A DNA stretch of 64,000 bases from Actinoplanes octamycinicus (GTDB taxonomy: Bacteria; Actinomycetota; Actinomycetes; Mycobacteriales; Micromonosporaceae). Both the position numbers and the translations under genes were made by a program. The notes beneath the pieces were generated by a model, which was given only the letters and a program-made list of their open reading frames with translations, was not told where the DNA came from and searched no databases. The stretch covers positions 8,909,501-8,973,500 of the forward strand of contig NZ_JACHNB010000001.1 in assembly GCF_014205225.1 (NCBI RefSeq), written 5' to 3'. Of this stretch, positions 8,994 to 16,758 are shown piece by piece. Numbering within the stretch: position 1 is the first letter of the stretch; the number at the start of each line of letters is the position of its first letter.

Positions 8994-9033
8994 CCCAGGG
9001 GGAGCCGCCCGAAGACAGTGTGGCGCGGAAGCG
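8994..9033. repeat. 40-bp dispersed repeat, copy 1
   Basis: Forty bases identical to 60968-61007, running from CCCAGGGGGAGCC to GGCGCGGAAGCG. Weaker similarity continues beyond (both copies have TGTGGAC soon after), so the element is probably longer. The rest of the gap to 9373 holds only a short direct repeat (GAACTGTGCGCTCACA, two full copies and a partial one, about 9088-9125). Confidence 0.8.
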
Positions 9034-9373
9034 GCACCTCACGCGGCGGGATTGTGGACAGCTGGCCAATGTGGATAGCGCTGAAGGAACTGTGCGCTCA
9101 CAGAACTGTGCGCTCACAGAACTGCGCGCTGAAGCAGACGGCGCTGAACGGATATCTACCGCTGTGCCGACGGTGGCCGACCTAGGTGTGATGGCGGTCA
9201 CCAGCGGCAACCTTGGAGGTGGGTCCGGCCACTTAGCGGATGACCCAACTCCGCCGAGCAACAGCGAAGACCGGTGCGCATTCCCTCAGCTCCCCGCCCA
9301 CAACGGCCCTATCCACCCCGCCCGCCACGGCGGCCGTCTCCGTCCCGGCCCGCCGGCACCCGCTCCGCGCGGC

Positions 9374-9605
9374 GCGACGTGACGCGACGTGACGTGACGT
9401 GACGCGACGCGACGCGAGGCGACGAGACACGACGCGACGCGACGCGACGGGACACGACGCGACACGACGCGACACGACGGGACACGACACGACGCGACGC
9501 GACACGACACGACACGACACGACGCGACGCGACGCGAGGCGACGCGACGGGACACGACGCGACACGAGGTGACGGGACACGACGGAACGTGAGGCGACGT
9601 GATGT
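9374..9605. repeat. Pentanucleotide (GACNN) low-complexity array
   Basis: About 230 bp of near-perfect 5-bp periodicity, with units GACGC, GACGT, GACAC, GACGG and GAGGC. It reads as Arg/Val/Ser-rich frames on the minus strand without start signals or domain content, so I treat it as non-coding. It lies just after the 3' end of the minus-strand Lrp gene. Confidence 0.9.
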
Positions 9606-9662
9606 CGTACCGGAGGATCGCGGAGCGACGGACAGCCGTGAGCCGCCGGCGGACCGCGCGCG

Positions 9663-10133
9663 TCAGGCGCCGCGGCGGTGTTCGAAGATCAGGTAGGTTT
9701 CGGTGCCGGCTATCAGGCGGGTGCCGCTGAGGCGTTCGGTGATGACCGCGCGGAGGTCCTCGACATCGGCCGCGGCGACGTGCAGCAGGAAGTCGTAGTT
9801 GCCGGAGACGAAGTAGACGTCCCGGACGGCGGGGATGCCGGCCAGCGACTCGGCGAACTTGCCGATCGCGTCGCGGGCGTCGGAGCGGATCCGGACCGCG
9901 ATCATCGCCTGGATCGGGCGGCCGATCCAGGCCGGGTCGACGTCGGCGTGGAAACCGCGGATGGCGCCGATCTCGCGCAGCCGGCGGATCCGGGTCAGGC
10001 AGGTGGACGGGGCGATGCCGACCCGGTCGGCGAGAGCGTTGTTCGGCATCCGGCCGTCGGCGCGCAGCAGGCTCAGCAGCTCCAGATCGATGTGATCCAG
10101 ACCTCGAACATCCTTCGGCAGGTCGGTCACCAC
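9663..10133 (-). CDS. Lrp/AsnC family transcriptional regulator
   Basis: 156 residues from GTG 10133 (GTG 10130 is equally possible); the frame continues upstream to 10325, but Lrp proteins are about 150 residues. The N-terminal winged HTH is clear (DHIDLELLSLLRADGRMPNNALADRVGIAPSTCLTRIRRL shortened here to its span, residues 12-50), followed by the RAM ligand-binding domain ending in LIFEHRRGA. It diverges from alanine dehydrogenase, the usual target of Lrp-type regulators that sense alanine, so it probably activates that gene. Confidence 0.88.
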   Translation of the reverse strand: MVTDLPKDVRGLDHIDLELLSLLRADGRMPNNALADRVGIAPSTCLTRIRRLREIGAIRGFHADVDPAWIGRPIQAMIAVRIRSDARDAIGKFAESLAGIPAVRDVYFVSGNYDFLLHVAAADVEDLRAVITERLSGTRLIAGTETYLIFEHRRGA

Positions 10134-10269
10134 GCGCCGCCGAATCGAAGGAATTCCCCTCGGCTGCGGCGAACAGAATCTTCTTCGCTGCACTTGCCGT
10201 CTCACTGCACATCGTTCCACTCTAGCGGCATCGCGCGTCACCCCGGACGCCGAGCGAGAGGAAATACCC

Positions 10270-11388
10270 ATGCACATCGGTGTGCCGAAAGAGGTCAAGA
10301 ACCACGAGTACCGGGTGGCGATCACGCCCGCGGGTGTGGTGGAGGCCGTGCGTCACGGGCACGAGGTCGTCGTGCAGACCGGCGCCGGGGTGGGCTCGGC
10401 CATCAGTGACGACGACTACGTGGCGGCCGGCGCCCGGATCCTGCCGGACGCGGACGCGGTCTGGGACGCCGCCGACATGATCCTCAAGGTCAAGGAGCCG
10501 ATCGCCGAGGAGTACCACCGGCTGCGCGCCGGCCAGGTGGTTTTCACCTACCTGCACCTCGCCGCCGACGCCGAGGGCACCAAGGCGCTGCTGAACAGCG
10601 GCACCACCGCGATCGCGTACGAGACCGTGCAGCTGGCCGACGGCTCGCTGCCGCTGCTCGCCCCGATGTCCGAGGTGGCCGGGCGGCTCGCCCCGCAGGT
10701 CGGCGCGTACAGCTTGATGCGCAACAGCGGCGGCCGCGGCGTGCTGCCGGGCGGCGTGCCGGGGGTCGCCCCGGCGAAGATCACGGTGATCGGCGGCGGC
10801 GTCTCCGGCGCGAACGCGGCGACCATCGCGCTCGGCCTGGGCGCCGAGGTGACCGTGCTGGACCTGAGCATCCCGCGCCTGCGGCAGTTGGACGCGCAGT
10901 TCGGCGGCCGGGTCAAGACGCTGGTCTCCAGCACCTACGCGATCGAGCAGTCGGTGCTCGAGGCGGACATGGTGATCGGCGCGGTGCTGGTCCCCGGCGC
11001 GAAGGCCCCGACGCTGGTCAGCAACGACCTGGTGAAGCGGATGAAGCCCGGCTCGGTGCTCGTCGACATCGCGATCGACCAGGGCGGCTGCTTCGAGGAC
11101 TCGCGCCCGACCACTCACCAGGACCCGGTCTACCAGGTGCACGGCTCGGTCTTCTACTGCGTGGCGAACATGCCCGGCGCGGTCCCGAACACCTCGACCT
11201 ACGCCCTGACCAACGCCACCCTTCCGTACGTGCTGCGCCTCGCCGACCTGGGCTGGCAGGAGGCGCTCCGCACCGACCCGGCTCTCGCGCAGGGCCTGAA
11301 CACGCACGCCGGAATCCTCACCAACGACTCCGTCGGCTCAGCGCTCGGCCTCCCCACCGAGTCCGTCAGCTCGGTTCTCGCGGCCTGA
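10270..11388 (+). CDS. ald: Alanine dehydrogenase
   Basis: 372 residues, the family length. It begins [20 protein letters not shown], the canonical Ald N-terminus, with the substrate-site Lys in LKVKEP, the His in FTYLHLAAD and the NAD-binding motif [10 protein letters not shown] near residue 178. It catalyses reversible NAD-dependent deamination of L-alanine to pyruvate and ammonia. GAGAGGAA precedes the ATG. It is monocistronic: a strong hairpin follows 12 bp after the stop, and the Lrp-type gene lies divergently upstream. Confidence 0.97.
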   Translation: MHIGVPKEVKNHEYRVAITPAGVVEAVRHGHEVVVQTGAGVGSAISDDDYVAAGARILPDADAVWDAADMILKVKEPIAEEYHRLRAGQVVFTYLHLAADAEGTKALLNSGTTAIAYETVQLADGSLPLLAPMSEVAGRLAPQVGAYSLMRNSGGRGVLPGGVPGVAPAKITVIGGGVSGANAATIALGLGAEVTVLDLSIPRLRQLDAQFGGRVKTLVSSTYAIEQSVLEADMVIGAVLVPGAKAPTLVSNDLVKRMKPGSVLVDIAIDQGGCFEDSRPTTHQDPVYQVHGSVFYCVANMPGAVPNTSTYALTNATLPYVLRLADLGWQEALRTDPALAQGLNTHAGILTNDSVGSALGLPTESVSSVLAA

Positions 11389-11400
11389 CCCGACGCACCC

Positions 11401-11440
11401 GCGCGCCCTCCGTCCTCGCCTTCAGCGACGGAGGGCGCGC
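11401..11440 (+). terminator. Terminator hairpin after ald
   Basis: A perfect 14-bp GC-rich stem (11401-11414 with 11427-11440, GCGCGCCCTCCGTC) and a 12-base loop, between the convergent ald and metQ genes. There is no real T-tract; it could serve both directions. Confidence 0.85.
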
Positions 11441-11467
11441 TTCATCTCGCCGTGCGAAGTCCGGCGA

Positions 11468-12286
11468 TCAGAACGCCGCGAGAACACTTCCCTGGTACTT
11501 GTCGGTGATGAACTTCTTCACCTCGGCGGAGTGGAGCAGCGTCTCCAGCTTGACGATGCGCGCGTCACTCTCGTCACCGGCGCGGACCACCACCAGGTTG
11601 GCGTAGGGGTTGTTGTCGCCGCTCTCCAGCGCCAGCGCGTCCGTCGACGGCTTCAGACCGGTCTCGATCGCGTAGTTGCCGTTGATCACCGAGAGCGCGG
11701 TGTCGTCCAGGCTGCGCGGCAGCTGGGCCGCCTCGAGGGTCTTGAACTGCAGGTTCTTCGGGTTGGTGGCGATGTCCTTCTGGGTCGCCTTGACGCCGGC
11801 GCCGTCCTTGAGGGTGATCAGGCCGTTCTTGGCGAGCAGGTTCAGCGCGCGGCCCGAGTTCGACGGGTCGTTCGGGATCGCGACCAGGCCGCCGCTGGGC
11901 ACGTCGGCCAGGTTCTTCACCTTCTTGGAGTAGACGCCGAGCGGCTCGATGTGCACCGGCTTGAGCGCGGTGAACTTGTAGCCCTTCGACGCCTTCTCCT
12001 CGTCCAGGTACGGGATGTGCTGGAAGTAGTTGGCGTCGAGCTGCTTCTCCTGGAGGGCGACGTTCGGCTGGACGTAGTCGTTGAACGTGACGATCTCCAG
12101 CTTCAGGCCCTCCTTGGCGGCCAGGTTGTCCTTGACGTACTGGAGGATCTCCGCGTGCGGGACCGGGCTGACCCCGACCTTGAGGGTGTCCGACTTGGCA
12201 TCGCTCGAGTCGTCGGAGCCGCACGCGGCCAGCCCGAGGGCGAGGGAGGCGGCGGCCAGGACGGCGGCGAGGGAACGGCGGCGCAT
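11468..12286 (-). CDS. metQ: Methionine ABC transporter substrate-binding lipoprotein
   Basis: 272 residues with a lipoprotein signal (GLAAC, Cys22) and the NlpA/MetQ fold: LKVGVSPVPHAEIL, then NVALQEKQLDANYFQHIPYL and AIPNDPSNSGRAL. It binds methionine or a derivative outside the membrane. It is the last gene of metN-metI-metQ. Some NlpA homologues bind other small ligands, but the three-gene context supports methionine. Confidence 0.93.
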   Translation of the reverse strand: MRRRSLAAVLAAASLALGLAACGSDDSSDAKSDTLKVGVSPVPHAEILQYVKDNLAAKEGLKLEIVTFNDYVQPNVALQEKQLDANYFQHIPYLDEEKASKGYKFTALKPVHIEPLGVYSKKVKNLADVPSGGLVAIPNDPSNSGRALNLLAKNGLITLKDGAGVKATQKDIATNPKNLQFKTLEAAQLPRSLDDTALSVINGNYAIETGLKPSTDALALESGDNNPYANLVVVRAGDESDARIVKLETLLHSAEVKKFITDKYQGSVLAAF

Positions 12287-12300
12287 CGAGTAATGCCTTT

Positions 12301-12957
12301 CTATCGGTGGGAGAGCCGGCGGGCGAGCAGATCGCCCGCCATCTGGATGAGCTGAACGAAGATCAGGAGGATGACGACCGCGGCGAGCATCGCCTTGCCC
12401 TCGAAGCGGTTGTAGCCGTAGTCGATGGCGAACGCGCCGATGCCGCCGCCGCCGACCGTGCCGGCCATCGCGGTGTACCCGGTGAGCGCGATGATCGTGA
12501 TGGTGAAGCCGGAGATCAGCGCGGGCAGCGCCTCGCGGAGCAGCACCTTGCCGACGATCGCGCCGCGGCCGGCGCCGATCGCGGTGGCCGCGGCCACCAC
12601 ATCGCCGGGCACCTCGTGCAGCGCCGTCTCGACGATCCGGGCGAAGAACGGGATGGCGCCGACCACGAGCGGGACGATCGCCGCGTCGGTGCCGATGCTG
12701 ACGCCCGCGACCAGCCGGGTGAACGGGGTGATCGAGACCATCAGGATCAGGAACGGGATCGAGCGGCCGAGGTTGACGATCAGGCCGAGCAGCGCGTTCA
12801 CCGGGCGGGCCGGCAGCAGGCCGCCCGGCTCGGTGAGCACGAACAGCACGCCGATCAGCAGGCCGCCGATCGCGGTGAACAGCGCGGAGACCCCGACCAT
12901 GTAGAGGGTCTCGGTGGTCGCCGGGCCGAGCAGCTCGAACACTTCGGACCAGGTCAC
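12301..12957 (-). CDS. metI: Methionine ABC transporter permease
   Basis: 218 residues, about five membrane segments, with the MetI-type loop ALHEVPGDVVAAATAIGAGR that docks onto MetN. The start overlaps the metN stop by four bases; metQ follows 14 bp downstream. Confidence 0.94.
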   Translation of the reverse strand: MTWSEVFELLGPATTETLYMVGVSALFTAIGGLLIGVLFVLTEPGGLLPARPVNALLGLIVNLGRSIPFLILMVSITPFTRLVAGVSIGTDAAIVPLVVGAIPFFARIVETALHEVPGDVVAAATAIGAGRGAIVGKVLLREALPALISGFTITIIALTGYTAMAGTVGGGGIGAFAIDYGYNRFEGKAMLAAVVILLIFVQLIQMAGDLLARRLSHR

Positions 12958-13937
12958 GACGCCACCCCCACCTCTGCGCCGCGGCTGCGCAGGAATTCCA
13001 GGGCCGCGCTGTTCTGCTCCGGGCCGCCGGGCAGGGCGAGCCGCCAGCGACCCGCGCGGGTCGCGGCGAGCGTCTCCACCGAGCCGCTCAGGATGCGTAC
13101 GTCGGTGTCGAACCGCCGGGCCAGCTCGGCGATGATCGGCGCGTCCGCGTCGGCGCCGCTGACCGTGACGTCGACGACCGTGACGCCGGGCAGCTCGGCC
13201 GGGGCGTCCAGCGGGAACAGGTCCCGGGCCAGCTCGGAGCCGGGCCGCTGGAGCAGCTCGGCGACCGTCCCGGACTCGACGAACCGGCCGTCCCGCATGA
13301 TCGCGGCGGACGTGCAGATCCGTTTCACCACGGTCATCTCGTGGGTGATCAGCAGGATGGTCAGGCCGAGCCGCCGGTTCAGGTCGAGCAGCAGGCGCAG
13401 GATCGACTCGGTGGTCTCCGGGTCGAGCGCCGAGGTGGCCTCGTCGGAGAGCAGCACCTTGGGCCGGGCGGCGAGCGCGCGGGCGATGCCGACGCGCTGT
13501 TTCTGACCGCCGGAGAGCTGCGCCGGGTACGCCTCGGCGCGCTCGCTCAGCCCGACCAGGTCGAGCAGCTCGGCGACCCGGGCCCGGCGCTCGGCGCGCG
13601 GCGTCCCGGTCACCTCCAGCGCGAACGCCACGTTGCCGGCCACCGTGCGCGAGGAGAGCAGCGCGAAGTGCTGGTGGATCATCCCGATCCGGTGCCGGGC
13701 CAGGCGCAGGTCTCGGCGGCGCAGCGTGGTCAGCTCGACGCCGTCCACGGTGACCGTGCCGGCGTCCGGGCGCTCCAGCATGTTGACGCAGCGCAGCAGG
13801 GTGCTCTTGCCGGCCCCGCTGCGGCCCAGCACGCCGTAGACCTCGCCGGCGCCGACGGTCAGGTCGACCCCGTCGACCGCCGTCACGGACCCCGATCGGG
13901 AGCGGTACGTCTTTCGGAGTCCGCTGATTTCAATCAC
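12954..13937 (-). CDS. metN: Methionine ABC transporter ATP-binding protein
   Basis: 327 residues from GTG 13937; a longer frame to 14012 exists, but the ABC domain begins at the GTG (IEISGLRKTY). Walker A is GRSGAGKST, the signature LSGGQ and Walker B LLSDEATSALD. The C-terminal ~80 residues form a NIL domain, the methionine-sensing regulatory domain of MetN proteins. It is the first gene of the operon. Two inverted repeats lie upstream at 13972-14000 and 14023-14066. I found no recognisable SAM riboswitch. Confidence 0.94.
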   Translation of the reverse strand: MIEISGLRKTYRSRSGSVTAVDGVDLTVGAGEVYGVLGRSGAGKSTLLRCVNMLERPDAGTVTVDGVELTTLRRRDLRLARHRIGMIHQHFALLSSRTVAGNVAFALEVTGTPRAERRARVAELLDLVGLSERAEAYPAQLSGGQKQRVGIARALAARPKVLLSDEATSALDPETTESILRLLLDLNRRLGLTILLITHEMTVVKRICTSAAIMRDGRFVESGTVAELLQRPGSELARDLFPLDAPAELPGVTVVDVTVSGADADAPIIAELARRFDTDVRILSGSVETLAATRAGRWRLALPGGPEQNSAALEFLRSRGAEVGVAS

Positions 13938-13971
13938 GTAAACACCCTGGTGAAGCAATGTGATCCGGATC

Positions 13972-14000
13972 GCAAAACCTATCGGAGCGATGGGTTTTGC
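13972..14000 (-). promoter_or_regulatory. Inverted repeat in the metN leader
   Basis: GCAAAACCTATCG and CGATGGGTTTTGC are 13-base arms with one mismatch and a 3-base spacer, 35 bp before the metN start. It could be an operator or a small attenuating hairpin for metNIQ. Function is inferred only from position. Confidence 0.5.
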
Positions 14001-14022
14001 CGTGCGGCCCACGTTAGCCGTG

Positions 14023-14066
14023 AAGATCCGGTGAGGCCACCAGGTGTAACGACCCTCACGGATCTT
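14023..14066 (-). terminator. Probable terminator after the two-component operon
   Basis: Arms AAGATCCGGTGAGG (14023-14036) and CCTCACGGATCTT (14054-14066) pair over 13 bp with one bulge, starting 10 bp after the stop of the small gene ending at 14076. It most likely ends the operon that starts with the MFS gene and separates it from metN. Confidence 0.6.
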
Positions 14067-14075
14067 GTAACTTTC

Positions 14076-14261
14076 CTAGCCGGCGGCGTAGCGGAGCGCC
14101 TGCTCGTCCTCGTTCAGCGCCGGGGCCGGGCGGCCCTGGGCGCTGCGGGTCTCGGTCAGCTCGACCATCTCGTCCGGCCGGACGCGCGGCGGCAGCGCCC
14201 GGAAACGGGCAATCCGCTCCTGCTCGGCGTCGCTGGCGGTGAGCAGCGGGTCCGGCTCCAT
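14076..14261 (-). CDS. Small hypothetical protein
   Basis: 61 residues, charged and hydrophilic, without membrane segment or recognised domain (starts MEPDPLLTASDAEQERIARF). GAGAGGA lies at good distance before the ATG, it begins 12 bp after the response regulator stop, and a hairpin follows its own stop; these support a real last gene of the operon. Function unknown. Confidence 0.6.
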   Translation of the reverse strand: MEPDPLLTASDAEQERIARFRALPPRVRPDEMVELTETRSAQGRPAPALNEDEQALRYAAG

Positions 14262-14273
14262 CCACCGATCCTC

Positions 14274-14933
14274 TCACTGCCGGGACTCGTGCACCAGGAT
14301 CGCGACCTGCACCCGGTTGGCGCAGCCCAGCTTCTCCAGCAGCCGGGAGACGTAGGCCTTCACGGTCGGCACGCTCATGTGCAGCTCGGCGCCGATCTCC
14401 GCGTTCGAGCTGCCGGTGGCCACCGCCTCGGCCACCTCGCGCTCCCGCTCGCTGAGCCGGTCGAGCGCGGCCCGCGCCCGAGCGGCGCCCTCCCCCGGCC
14501 CGGCCTGCTCCGGCCGGCCCACCGCGTGGGTGATCAGGCGGGGCAGCACCGCGGGCGCGAGGATCGGCTCCCCGGCCGCCGCCCGGCGGACCGCGTCCAG
14601 GATCGCCTCCGGGGCGATGTCCTTGAGCAGGAACCCGTTCGCCCCGAGCCGGAGCGCACCGAGCAGGTGCTCGTCGGTGTCGAAGGTGGTCAGCACGATC
14701 ACCGCGGGCTCCGGGCCGGCCCGGCGGATCTCCCCGGTCGCGGTCAGCCCGTCCATCCGCGGCATCCGGATGTCCATCAGCACCACGTCCGGCCGCAGCC
14801 GCCGGGCCAGCTCGACGGCCTCCGCGCCGTCCGCGGCCTCGCCGACGAGCTGCAGGTCCGGCCCGGCGCCGAGGACCATCGACAGACCCACCCGGACCAG
14901 CGGATCGTCGTCCGCGATCAACACCCGAATCAC
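14274..14933 (-). CDS. NarL/LuxR-family response regulator
   Basis: 219 residues from GTG 14933, whose GTGA overlap with the kinase stop decides the start (a start at 14942 would add three residues). The receiver domain has the acidic ADDD pocket (residues 7-10), phospho-acceptor Asp54 in LMDIRMP and a C-terminal LuxR-type HTH (LSEREREVAEAVATGSSNAE). It is the partner of the upstream histidine kinase. Confidence 0.93.
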   Translation of the reverse strand: MIRVLIADDDPLVRVGLSMVLGAGPDLQLVGEAADGAEAVELARRLRPDVVLMDIRMPRMDGLTATGEIRRAGPEPAVIVLTTFDTDEHLLGALRLGANGFLLKDIAPEAILDAVRRAAAGEPILAPAVLPRLITHAVGRPEQAGPGEGAARARAALDRLSEREREVAEAVATGSSNAEIGAELHMSVPTVKAYVSRLLEKLGCANRVQVAILVHESRQ

Positions 14934-16081
14934 ACCGGCCACGGTAGCCAGGCCTCCAGCCGGAAGGTCAGCGCCCCGTCCGGGTCGTGGTGGATGCCGT
15001 GCCGGAGGCGGCCGCCGAGCAGGTCGACCCGCTCGGCGAGGCCGATCAGCCCGGCTCCGGCACCCGGCGGCGCCGGCGCACGCCGTACCGGGATCGGGTT
15101 CTCGATCCGGACGTGCAGTTCCCCGGAGCGGCTGCCGGACAGCTCGACCCGGACGACCGCGTCCGGCGCGTGCTTGCCGGCGTTGGTCAGCCCCTCCTGG
15201 ACCAGCCGGTAGACGGTCCGCCCGAGCGCCGGCCCGGCCGGACCGTCGTCCCGCCGATCGACGAGGTCGATCTTCATCCCGGCGGTCCGGGCGTCCGCGA
15301 GCAGCTCGTCCAGCTGGGCCAGCCCGGGCTGCGGCCGCAGCCCGTCCCCCGGCCCGGCGCGCAGCACCCCGAGGATCTCGCGCAGGTCCTCGAGGGCCTG
15401 GTGGGCGCTGTCCCGGATGGTCGTCGCCGCCTTCGCCACCTCGTCCGGGGTGAGGTCCGGCCGGATCTGCAGCGCCCCGGCGTGCAGGCTGACCATCGAG
15501 ATCCGGTGCGCGAGCGCGTCGTGCATCTCCCGGGCGATCCGCTCCCGCTCCCGCGCGCGCAGCCGCTCGGCCCGTACCCGGGCCCCCTCCTCGGCCCGCG
15601 ACGCCCGCTCGCGCAGCACCTCGATCAGGTCACGGCGGGCGCGCATGGCGACGCCGACCGCCAGGGTCGCGACCGAGAAGACCAGGGTGAAGACGAACTC
15701 GCCGGCCATCGACATGTCCGGGTCCGGCCGGAACCGGCTGTAGACCAGCGCGCCCGCCAGGGTGCCCGCCAGCACCACCCCGATCACCCGGCCACGCCGC
15801 AGGGTGACCAGCGTGTAGAAGGAGATCAGCCCGGCCACCCCGGCGAAGTCGGTGACCGCGCCGACCGGCACGAACAGAAGGGCGACCGCGACCGGGCAGC
15901 GGCGCCGCCACCACAGCGCCAGCGACGCCGCCATCGCCAGCAGCAGGCTGAAGAAGGTCGCCTCGCCGCTGATCCGCCCGCTGGCCTCCGCGGTCCCGGC
16001 GATCACCAGCGCGCCGAACCAGGAGGCCACGATCGCCGCCAGGTCGAAGACCCGCTCGGCGGCCCGCTCCGACACCCTCAC
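14930..16081 (-). CDS. Sensor histidine kinase, HisKA_3 (NarX/DesK-like)
   Basis: 383 residues from GTG 16081, which overlaps the stop of the upstream membrane protein (GTGA); sequence before it in this frame is that gene's shadow. About five membrane segments fill residues 12-145 with little extracellular loop. The phospho-accepting His187 lies in RIAREMHDALAHRI, and an ATPase domain with EGLTNAGKHA follows. Such kinases often sense membrane state or a lipophilic drug. It is co-transcribed with an MFS efflux pump, which points to sensing the pump's substrate. Confidence 0.9.
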   Translation of the reverse strand: MRVSERAAERVFDLAAIVASWFGALVIAGTAEASGRISGEATFFSLLLAMAASLALWWRRRCPVAVALLFVPVGAVTDFAGVAGLISFYTLVTLRRGRVIGVVLAGTLAGALVYSRFRPDPDMSMAGEFVFTLVFSVATLAVGVAMRARRDLIEVLRERASRAEEGARVRAERLRARERERIAREMHDALAHRISMVSLHAGALQIRPDLTPDEVAKAATTIRDSAHQALEDLREILGVLRAGPGDGLRPQPGLAQLDELLADARTAGMKIDLVDRRDDGPAGPALGRTVYRLVQEGLTNAGKHAPDAVVRVELSGSRSGELHVRIENPIPVRRAPAPPGAGAGLIGLAERVDLLGGRLRHGIHHDPDGALTFRLEAWLPWPV

Positions 16082-16749
16082 GAGCGCACCAGCGGACGCC
16101 AGAACTGCTTGTCGCCCTCGTCGCGCACCGAGAAGCCGAGCTTCTCCAGGGTGGTCCGCAACTCGCCGGCCTCCTTGCCGGCCTTCTTCCGGACCGCGAC
16201 CGCGCGGGCCGACAGCACCGCGTCCACCTCCGGCGGCAGGTCGTCGCCGGTCTGCCACGGGCGGTAGAGATCGGCGTACGGATCGGCGTCCCGCCACGGG
16301 TAGCCGAACTCCGGAAACGTCGCGGCCAGCGCCGAGCGCCGGGCCCGCGGCGTGCAGCGCACCGCCTGCCGCGACTCCCGGTCCAGCACGACCAGCGTGT
16401 CGCGGTCCAGGAAGAGCGCGGTGATCTCGGACCGGGACAGCGTCCGCTCGCCGAACCGCGCCTGGTCGAAGGTGACCGTGACCGGCGTCAGGTGCTCGAC
16501 CAGCGCCGCGGTCACGAACAACCCGGCCACGACCAGGACGGCGCCCTGCACCGCCAGCTCCCACGGCGAGTCAATCTTGCCGATCAGCACCACGGCCGGC
16601 CGGAACGGCAGCGGCAGGTGCAAGCCGAGCGCCCACCGGGCGACGGCCGGCAGCGCCGCGGTGAGCAGCAGCCCGAGCGCCGCCGGGCCGCAGAGGATCA
16701 GCAGGCGGTCCAGCGGCGCGAAGCCGAGCTCGGCGGAGGTCCGGGTCAT
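16078..16749 (-). CDS. Two-segment membrane protein with cytoplasmic domain (YqeB-like?)
   Basis: 223 residues. Two hydrophobic segments (about residues 15-40 and 63-85) are followed by a soluble domain that begins VTVTFDQARFGERTLSRSEI, resembling the PH-like part of YqeB-type actinobacterial proteins; I am not certain of that family. It sits 9 bp after the MFS gene and overlaps the kinase start by four bases, so it may be an accessory sensor or modulator. Function unknown. Confidence 0.75.
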   Translation of the reverse strand: MTRTSAELGFAPLDRLLILCGPAALGLLLTAALPAVARWALGLHLPLPFRPAVVLIGKIDSPWELAVQGAVLVVAGLFVTAALVEHLTPVTVTFDQARFGERTLSRSEITALFLDRDTLVVLDRESRQAVRCTPRARRSALAATFPEFGYPWRDADPYADLYRPWQTGDDLPPEVDAVLSARAVAVRKKAGKEAGELRTTLEKLGFSVRDEGDKQFWRPLVRS

Positions 16750-16758
16750 GCCCTGACG

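Noticed and set aside
9286..10212. Minus-strand Arg/Ser/Val-rich frame
   Set aside because: Created by the pentanucleotide array and an alternative frame of the Lrp gene.
13937..14075. SAM riboswitch upstream of metN
   Set aside because: No match by eye to SAM-I or SAM-IV core elements; only two simple hairpins are present, one explained as a terminator.
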